From Brevundimonas sp. UBA7534 (GTDB lineage: Bacteria > Pseudomonadota > Alphaproteobacteria > Caulobacterales > Caulobacteraceae), in NCBI RefSeq assembly GCF_002479325.1, contig NZ_DLMO01000085.1, forward strand, positions 1-7,993: DNA of 7,993 bases, given 5' to 3'. The notes beneath the pieces are model-generated. The model did no database searches. It was not told where the DNA came from and saw only the letters and a list, made by a program, of their open reading frames with translations. Made by a program: the position numbers and the translations under genes. Shown here one piece after another: positions 1 to 6,431 of this stretch (positions are counted from its first letter, which is position 1; each line of letters starts with the position of its first letter).

Positions 1-55
1 AAACCGGTTGAGTGTGTGTCGTTCATGACATTGGCGTGTTCTTGTCCCTGAGACG

Positions 56-69
56 GCGGCTACGGCCGC
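56..69 (+). promoter_or_regulatory. Short hairpin with UACG tetraloop in the aceA leader
   Basis: GCGGC-TACG-GCCGC forms a perfect 5-bp stem. In RNA it would carry a C(UACG)G loop, a member of the unusually stable UNCG tetraloop class. It ends 23 bases before the aceA ATG. If transcribed, it would fold next to the ribosome binding region and could affect translation or mRNA stability. In such GC-rich DNA a 5-bp stem can arise by chance, so function is only inferred. I found no convincing promoter in the 92 bases present here; the aceA promoter may lie outside the window. Confidence 0.3.
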
Positions 70-92
70 GCCCTTCAGAGACGAGTTCGACC

Positions 93-1373
93 ATGACCAC
101 CTTCGCCGATCTGGTTCCTTCGCCCGCCGGTCGTTTCGACGGCATCGAACGCCCCTATACGCCGGAAGACGTCCTGCGCCTGCGCGGCTCCGTGCCGATC
201 ACCTATTCCCTGGCCGAGCGCGGCGCGAACCGCCTGTGGCAACTGCTGCACGACGAGCCCTTCATCAATGCGCTGGGCGCGGTGACCGGCAACCAGGCCA
301 TGCAGATGGTCCGCGCGGGCCTCAAGGCCATCTATCTGTCGGGCTGGCAGGTCGCGGCCGACGCCAATACGGCCGGCGCCATGTATCCGGACCAGTCGCT
401 GTACCCGGCCAACGCCGCGCCGGAGCTGTGCCGCCGCATCAACCGCACCCTGCAGCGCGCCGACCAGATCGAGCACGCCGAGGGCGGCGCCAAGCGTGAC
501 TGGTTCGCCCCCATCGTCGCCGACGCCGAGGCCGGCTTCGGCGGGCCGCTGAACAGCTTCGAGATCATGAAGGCCTTCATCGAGGCGGGCGCCGCGGGCG
601 TCCACTTCGAGGACCAGTTGGCCTCGGAGAAGAAGTGCGGCCACCTGGGCGGCAAGGTGCTGATCCCGACCCAGGCGCATGAGCGCAACCTGGTCGCCGC
701 GCGCCTGGCCGCCGACGTCTGCGGCACGCCCACGATCACTGTGGCTCGCACGGATGCCGAGTCGGCCCAGTTGATCACCTCGGACATCGACGAGCGAGAC
801 CAGCCCTTCATCGACCGCGAGAACCGCACGCCCGAGGGCTTCTTCCGCCTGAAGGAAGGCACGGGCCTGGATCACTGCATCGCGCGCGGTTTGTCCTACG
901 CCAAGATCGCCGACCTGCTGTGGTGGGAAACGTCGCACCCCGACCTGGACGACGCCAGGAAGTTCGCCGAGGCGGTGCAGAAGCAGTATCCGGGCAAGCT
1001 GATGGCCTACAACTGCTCGCCGTCCTTCAACTGGAAGGCCAAGCTGGACGACGCCACCATCGCCAAGTTCCAGCGCGAGCTGGGCGCCATGGGCTACAAG
1101 TTTCAGTTCGTGACCCTGGCCGGCTTCCACGCCCTGAACAACTCCATGTTCGAGCTGGCGGACGGCTATCGCGACAACGGCATGGCGGCCTACTCCGAGC
1201 TGCAGCAGCGCGAGTTCGCCAACGAGGCGCGCGGCTACACCGCCACCCGCCACCAGCGCGAGGTCGGCACCGGCTATTTCGACCAGGTCGCCACGGTCAT
1301 CTCCAACGGCACGTCGTCCACGACGGCGCTGAAGGACTCGACCGAGACCGCCCAGTTCACCCACGCGGCTTAA
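93..1373 (+). CDS. aceA: Isocitrate lyase
   Basis: Cytoplasmic enzyme of the glyoxylate shunt that cleaves isocitrate to succinate and glyoxylate, allowing growth on acetate, fatty acids and other C2 sources. The 426-residue product is close to the usual bacterial length (about 430). The family signature KKCGH is at residues 180-184, with Cys182 the expected catalytic cysteine. VADAEAGFGG (142-151) holds the Asp expected to bind Mg2+, and GWQVAADAN (84-92) and the NCSPSFNW segment (307-314) are also typical. The ATG at 93 is chosen because the protein then begins MTTFADLVPS; the frame stays open upstream to a GTG at 12, but those residues are Arg-rich and unlike the family. The ribosome binding site is modest (AGAGACGAG just upstream). 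A small gene follows after 14 bases, probably in the same operon. Identity is very secure; the exact start slightly less so. Confidence 0.97.
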   Translation: MTTFADLVPSPAGRFDGIERPYTPEDVLRLRGSVPITYSLAERGANRLWQLLHDEPFINALGAVTGNQAMQMVRAGLKAIYLSGWQVAADANTAGAMYPDQSLYPANAAPELCRRINRTLQRADQIEHAEGGAKRDWFAPIVADAEAGFGGPLNSFEIMKAFIEAGAAGVHFEDQLASEKKCGHLGGKVLIPTQAHERNLVAARLAADVCGTPTITVARTDAESAQLITSDIDERDQPFIDRENRTPEGFFRLKEGTGLDHCIARGLSYAKIADLLWWETSHPDLDDARKFAEAVQKQYPGKLMAYNCSPSFNWKAKLDDATIAKFQRELGAMGYKFQFVTLAGFHALNNSMFELADGYRDNGMAAYSELQQREFANEARGYTATRHQREVGTGYFDQVATVISNGTSSTTALKDSTETAQFTHAA

Positions 1374-1387
1374 GGAAAGGACCCATC

Positions 1388-1597
1388 ATGGAACCGCTGA
1401 CCCGAACCGAGGCCATCATCGACTTCTGCCTGGCGCCCCTGGCGCTGGACCAGGGGACCGAGGCCGAGCGCGAGGTGCGCCGCCGCATGACGCACGTGCT
1501 GCGCACCTATCAGGCCAAGGTCGCCAATCCGGTGGCCGTCGACTTCTCCAACATGCCCTCGCAGGTCATCAACGAGGCGGCCCACGGCTACGAATAG
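1388..1597 (+). CDS. Small hypothetical protein downstream of isocitrate lyase
   Basis: A 69-residue protein that I do not recognise. It starts with ATG at 1388 behind a strong ribosome binding site (AGGAAAGGA at 1373-1381, seven bases before the ATG), which begins on the last base of the aceA stop codon, so the two genes are probably translated from one message. The sequence has no signal peptide or membrane segment and a single Cys (residue 14). It is predicted to be largely helical, with a charged stretch around residues 24-45 (Glu/Arg-rich) and a conserved-looking C-terminal half with VAVDFSNMPSQVINEAAHGY (49-68). Linkage suggests a role tied to isocitrate lyase or acetate growth, for example as a partner or modulator, but nothing in the sequence shows this. 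That it is a real gene is well supported by spacing, ribosome binding site and codon use. Confidence 0.8.
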   Translation: MEPLTRTEAIIDFCLAPLALDQGTEAEREVRRRMTHVLRTYQAKVANPVAVDFSNMPSQVINEAAHGYE

Positions 1598-1606
1598 TCT
1601 GACCGC

Positions 1607-2940
<1,334 letters not shown>

Positions 2941-2941
<1 letters not shown>

Positions 2942-4776
2942 CAGGCCTTCCTCAGGGTCGCGGCGAAGGTCGCGCCTTTCTCGACGTCCAGCAGGTCCAG
3001 CTCTCCGCCGAAGCCGGCCACGATGTCGCGACAGATCACCAGGCCCAGGCCCAGGCCGTTTGCGCGGGTCGTGACGAAGGGGGTGAACAGCTGGTCGCGG
3101 ACCTCGGGCGGCACGCCCGGCCCGTTGTCGGAAACGATCAGCCGGACCCGGTCGGCGTCACGCTCGACCGCCAGGATCAGGCGCGCGCCGGGCTGGCCCT
3201 CCAGCGCCTCGGCGGCGTTCTTGACCAGGTTGACGATGACCTGTTCCAGCCGGAAGCGGTCGGCCCGCACCGCCACGTCGGCGTCGCCCCGGCGGACCAG
3301 TTCGATCCCGCCCTCGTCCAGCCGCCCGCGCGTCAGCAGCAGGGCGCCGTGGATGGCGTCCTCCAGCCGCACGGATTCGATCTTCGGATCGGTCTTCCTG
3401 GAGAACACCCGCAGTTCCTGGGTGATGGCGCCGATCCGCTGGGTCAGGTCGCCGATCCGCGCCAGGGCGCCGCGCGCCCGCTCGGGGTCGGCCCGGTCCA
3501 GCAGGACGCCGGCGGTCTCGGCCTGGGTCTGGATGGCGGCGACCGGCTGGTTGATCTCGTGCGCCACGCTGGCCACGATCTGGCCCAGGGCGGCCAGCTT
3601 GCTGGCCTGAACCAGTTCGTCGCGCAGCAGTTCGCGCGCCGCCTCGGCGCGGCGGCGCTCCTCGATCTGGCGGTTCAGGGCGGTGTTGGCCTCGCGCAGT
3701 TCGCGCGTGCGTTCGTCGATGCGCCGCTCCAGCTCCAGCCGCGCCTCCTCCTCGGCGCGGGCGCGGGCGCGGGCCTGTTGGCGGCGGCGCAGCACGACGG
3801 CCGCCACCCCCGCGATCAGGGTCACCACCAGCGCGGCCAGGGCGCGCGCGGCGCCGACGGCCACATCGATCGCGCCCCGGCTTGGCGACAGCAGGTGCAG
3901 GGTCCATCCGGGCGTCGCCGTCCCGACCTGGGCGTGCATCCAGCGCTGCTCCCCGGCGCCGGCCGAGGCCTGGAGCAGGCGGGGCCGGTCGCCCAGCGGC
4001 GTGGCGAAGGGCAGGGGGCGCAGCGATTCCGGCCGCAGGGTTTGGTCGATCAGGGTCAGCCGCCGCCGCCGCTCGTCCAGCGGCTCGGTGGTGCGAAAGC
4101 GCCAGTCCGGCACGCTGGTGATCAGGACCACCCCGCCGGGATCGACGACATAGGCCGGTTCGCCCGACGCCCGCCATTCCGCCTCCAGCGCGTCGAACTC
4201 GACCTTGACCACCACGACGCCCAGCGGCGCGCCATCCGCGCGGTCGACCCGCCGCGCCAGATACAGGCCAGGCCGCCCCGACACCGTGCCCAGGGCGAAG
4301 AACTCGGCCCGGCCGTTCTTCATGGCGTTGATGAAATAGGGGCGAAAGGCGTAGTCGGCGCCGACGAAGCTGGTCGGCAGGCGCCAGTTGCTGGCCGCGC
4401 GCGTGCGACCCTGCGCGTCGATGGCGTAGATGGCGGCCGCCCGCGTCTGGCGCGCCAGATCCTCCAGCTTGTGGTTCACCCGCTCGACCTGAGCGGGCGC
4501 CGGGGTTTCCAGCAGCCGCTCCACGTCCGGGTCGCCGGCCAGGGCCACCGGCAGGGAGCGGTGCTTCTCCAGCTCGCTGCGCAGGACTGCTGCGTGCAGG
4601 GCGGCGGCGGCCTCCGCCTGGCGCGCCAGTTCGGCCTGAGCGTTGCGACGGGCGGCCTCTCCCGCACCCAAAGCCGCCGCCAAGCTGGCGACGAGCCAGG
4701 CCGCGACGAACAGGATCCACATCCTTCGCGAGGCGGGAATCGAGCGGCGGGTCGGCGCGACGTGGGTCATTCCCAT
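2941..4776 (-). CDS. dctB: C4-dicarboxylate sensor histidine kinase, DctB-like
   Basis: Inner-membrane kinase that would sense periplasmic C4-dicarboxylates and phosphorylate the regulator encoded immediately downstream. From the ATG at 4776 it has 611 residues. A first membrane segment (about 20-38, WILFVAAWLVASLAAALGAG) is followed by a periplasmic double-Cache-type domain (about 45-300) with DctB-like FRPYFINAM (144-152) and ALGTVSGRPGLYLARRV (161-177). A second membrane segment follows (about 303-329), then a charged coiled coil (about 330-385). The kinase core has the H-box VAHEINQPVAAIQ with His406, N-box NLVKNAAEAL with Asn520, G1 SDNGPGVPP and G2 NGLGLGLVI. Another ATG at 4770 gives 609 residues and is equally possible. 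The frame is open to 4878, but only from a TTG, and that stretch overlaps operator-like repeats, so I exclude it. No good ribosome binding site is visible before either ATG. Its stop overlaps the dctD-like start by one base. Confidence 0.93.
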
Positions 4777-4779
4777 ATT

Positions 4780-4795
4780 GTGCGGAAAATCGCAC
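4780..4795. promoter_or_regulatory. 16-base dyad operator, probable DctD-like binding site
   Basis: GTGCGGAAAATCGCAC is a perfect 5-6-5 inverted repeat (GTGCG/CGCAC). It lies 3 bases upstream of the ATG of the kinase gene at 4776 and about 230 bases upstream of the dctA start. Rhizobial DctD is known to bind paired dyads upstream of dctA; here the site sits between the regulator's own operon and the symporter. Assignment to the local regulator is inferred from position and symmetry. Being so close to the kinase start, it could also serve as a site of autoregulation. Confidence 0.5.
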
Positions 4796-4809
4796 TCAGA
4801 CGCCAGGCG

Positions 4810-4858
4810 GTCGGGCGAGAAATCGCACTTTGAAGCCGGCGTCGGGCGAAGAAAGTCG
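4810..4858. repeat. Direct repeat GTCGGGCGA, 31-base period
   Basis: GTCGGGCGA occurs at 4810-4818 and 4841-4849, each followed by a GAAA-rich stretch and a TCG. The second unit appears to differ from the first by single-base insertions around GAAA. With the dyad at 4780 this gives three units at roughly 33 and 31 bases. It reads as a phased array of regulator sites rather than coding repeats, even though the kinase frame happens to be open across it. Confidence 0.45.
4813..4828. promoter_or_regulatory. Second, imperfect copy of the operator dyad
   Basis: GGGCG-AGAAAT-CGCAC matches the dyad at 4780-4795 with one change in the left arm and an identical right arm; AAATCGCACT is repeated exactly at 4787 and 4820. 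The two copies are 33 bases apart, about three helical turns, which would place bound dimers on the same face of the DNA. A third, more decayed element (GGGCGAAGAAAGTCG, from 4844) follows 31 bases further on. Confidence 0.45.
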
Positions 4859-4872
4859 ATAAAGCTCAGTAC

Positions 4873-4885
4873 AATCAATAGATTG
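4873..4885 (+). promoter_or_regulatory. Putative IHF binding site
   Basis: AATCAATAGATTG fits the IHF consensus WATCAANNNNTTR at every defined position, and lies in the only clearly AT-rich stretch of the window (about 4855-4895). It sits between the operator repeats (4780-4858) and the dctA start at 5011. This is where IHF is normally placed to bend DNA so that an upstream activator can reach sigma-54 RNA polymerase. The same bases contain a CAATC-AATA-GATTG dyad, so another dimeric protein is an alternative reading. Confidence 0.5.
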
Positions 4886-4948
4886 AAATAATCGTCGAGT
4901 GTGGTTGGCCGCCCCCCGACGCTTCATCGATAGTTGTCGAACGGAGCG

Positions 4949-4964
4949 TGGCGAAGATCGCGCC
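4949..4964 (+). promoter_or_regulatory. Weak candidate sigma-54 (-24/-12) promoter for dctA
   Basis: TGGCGAAGATCGCGCC has the invariant GG and GC dinucleotides at the required 10-base separation and the TGGC of the -24 box. It lacks the usual ACG after TGGC and the TT before GC. A transcript from it would start near 4975, leaving about 25 bases before the ribosome binding site at 5000. Among plus-strand GG-N10-GC pairs between 4860 and 5010 it is the best placed; the other, at 4981-4994, lies too near the ribosome binding site. The match is poor, and a different sigma factor cannot be excluded. Confidence 0.25.
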
Positions 4965-4999
4965 TGTCGAGGAGACTGCGGGAAACCATCCCGCACATC

Positions 5000-5004
5000 A
5001 GGAG
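5000..5004 (+). promoter_or_regulatory. Ribosome binding site fixing the dctA start at GTG 5011
   Basis: AGGAG lies six bases before GTG 5011, a near-ideal arrangement. Choosing this start makes 4777-5010 non-coding and gives room for the operator, IHF and promoter elements; the upstream GTG at 4948 would run coding sequence through the promoter candidate. Confidence 0.75.
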
Positions 5005-5010
5005 CCTTTC

Positions 5011-6366
5011 GTGATCCCAGTCCCTTCCGAGGCCGCGCCGGCCGTTCGTCGGCCGTTCTATCGCCACCTGTATTTCCAGGTGCTGATCGCGATCGCGCTC
5101 GGCGCATTCATCGGTCACTTCTGGCCGGCCTTCGGCGAAAGCCTGAAGCCGCTGGGCGACGGCTTCATCAAGCTGGTGAAGATGGTCATCGCGCCGGTCA
5201 TCTTCCTGACCATCGTGACGGGCATCGCCGGCATGCGCGACCTGGGCAGCGTCGGCCGGGTGGCGGCCAAGGCCTTCGCCTATTTCCTGACCTTCTCGAC
5301 CCTGGCCCTGATCGTGGGCCTGATCATCGCCAACATCGTGCGCCCCGGCCACGGGCTGAACATCGACCCCGCCACGCTGAACGCCGGCGCGGTCGAGCAG
5401 TACGCCGCCGCCGCGCACGAAAGCACCATCGTCGGCTTCCTGATGGGCGTCATCCCCGACACCCTGGTCAGCGCCTTCTCGACCGGCAACATCCTGCAGG
5501 TCCTGTTCGTCTCGATCCTGTTCGGCGTGGCCCTGGCCCTGATCGGCGAGCGCGCCCAGCCGGTGCTGGACCTGTTCGAGACGCTGAGCCTGGCCGTGTT
5601 CAAGCTGGTGGCCATCGTCATGAAGGCCGCGCCGATCGGCGCCTTCGGGGCCTTCGCCTTCACCATCGGCGCCTACGGCATCGCCTCGATCGCCAACCTG
5701 GCCGCCCTGATCGCCACCTTCTACCTGACCTCGATCATCTTCGTGGTGGGCGTTCTGGGCCTGGTCGCCATCGCCAACGGCTTCAACATCCTGAAGCTGA
5801 TCCGCTATCTGAAGGAAGAGCTGCTGCTGGTGCTGGGCACCTCCAGCTCCGAGGCCGCCCTGCCCAGCCTGATCGCCAAGAAGGAGCGCGCCGGCGCCGC
5901 CAAGTCGGTGGTCGGCCTGGTCGTGCCCACCGGCTATTCGTTCAATCTGGACGGCACCAACATCTACATGACGATGGCGGCCCTGTTCATCGCCCAGGCG
6001 CTGAACATCGACCTGACCATCTGGCAGCAGATCACCCTGCTGCTGGTGGCCATGCTGTCGTCCAAGGGTGCGGCGGGCATCACCGGCGCGGGCTTCATCA
6101 CCCTGGCGGCCACCCTGTCGGTGGTGCCGGACGTGCCGGTCGCCGGCATGGCGCTGATCCTGGGCATCGACCGCTTCATGAGCGAGTGCCGGGCCCTGAC
6201 CAACTTCATCGGCAACGCCGTGGCCACCGTGGTGGTCGCGCGCTGGGAGGGGCAGCTGGACCGCGACGCCCTGAACGCCGCGCTGAACGGCGAACCCAAA
6301 CCCATCGCGGCCAAGCCCGATCCGGCCGCCGGGCCGGGCGTCGACCTGGTCCTCGCGGACGACTGA
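5011..6366 (+). CDS. dctA: C4-dicarboxylate:cation symporter
   Basis: Inner-membrane secondary transporter of the DAACS family, importing succinate, fumarate, malate and related C4-dicarboxylates with protons or sodium. The 451-residue product is slightly longer than E. coli DctA (428). Family landmarks are the serine-rich re-entrant loop SSSEAALP (278-285), NLDGT (312-316), second re-entrant loop SSKGAAGITGAGF (350-362) and DRFMSECRALTNFIGN (388-403); this last form is typical of dicarboxylate rather than glutamate carriers. Many hydrophobic helices span the rest, and about 25 Pro/Ala-rich residues form a soluble tail. The GTG at 5011 is preferred: AGGAG (5000-5004) stands six bases before it, and the protein then starts just ahead of the FYRHLYFQV segment seen at DctA N-termini. 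The frame is open to a GTG at 4948, which lacks a well-spaced ribosome binding site. It is divergent from the dctBD-like operon, whose regulator probably controls it. Confidence 0.94.
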   Translation: MIPVPSEAAPAVRRPFYRHLYFQVLIAIALGAFIGHFWPAFGESLKPLGDGFIKLVKMVIAPVIFLTIVTGIAGMRDLGSVGRVAAKAFAYFLTFSTLALIVGLIIANIVRPGHGLNIDPATLNAGAVEQYAAAAHESTIVGFLMGVIPDTLVSAFSTGNILQVLFVSILFGVALALIGERAQPVLDLFETLSLAVFKLVAIVMKAAPIGAFGAFAFTIGAYGIASIANLAALIATFYLTSIIFVVGVLGLVAIANGFNILKLIRYLKEELLLVLGTSSSEAALPSLIAKKERAGAAKSVVGLVVPTGYSFNLDGTNIYMTMAALFIAQALNIDLTIWQQITLLLVAMLSSKGAAGITGAGFITLAATLSVVPDVPVAGMALILGIDRFMSECRALTNFIGNAVATVVVARWEGQLDRDALNAALNGEPKPIAAKPDPAAGPGVDLVLADD

Positions 6367-6431
6367 CCGCGCGGGCGCAAATTTCTGGAGGCGGGATCGT
6401 CGACGACAACGGCGACCCGGGAGGAGGAGAC
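6367..6431 (+). other. Short dctA-receptor intergenic gap
   Basis: The 65 bases between the symporter stop and the receptor start hold no clear promoter and no stable hairpin with a T-tract. TCGTCGACGA (6397-6406) is a 10-base palindrome of unknown meaning. The downstream end carries the receptor's strong GGAGGAGG. The lack of a terminator favours read-through from dctA. Confidence 0.5.

Noticed and set aside
31..47. TTGGCGTGTTCTTGTCC upstream of aceA as a sigma-54 promoter.
   Set aside because: The -12 GC is absent and the TTG is one base out of register; too poor a match to report as a feature.
12..92. N-terminal extension of isocitrate lyase from GTG 12.
   Set aside because: Arg-rich residues unlike the family; the ATG at 93 gives the expected length and N-terminus.
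75..1364. Long open frame on the minus strand opposite aceA (429 codons).
   Set aside because: Shadow of a highly GC-rich gene; Arg/Gly/Val-rich low-information protein with no motif, while the plus strand encodes a clear isocitrate lyase.
4870..4875. TACAAT as a housekeeping -10 box for dctA.
   Set aside because: No acceptable -35 box at 16-18 bases upstream; it overlaps the better-supported IHF match.
4777..4878. N-terminal extension of the kinase (34 residues from a TTG), with a repeated CDF motif.
   Set aside because: The peptide repeat is produced by the DNA operator repeats; TTG start without ribosome binding site, and it lies ahead of the natural start before the first membrane segment.
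4905..4924. TTGGCC...GCTT as a sigma-54 promoter for dctA.
   Set aside because: The GG and GC are 12 bases apart instead of the required 10.
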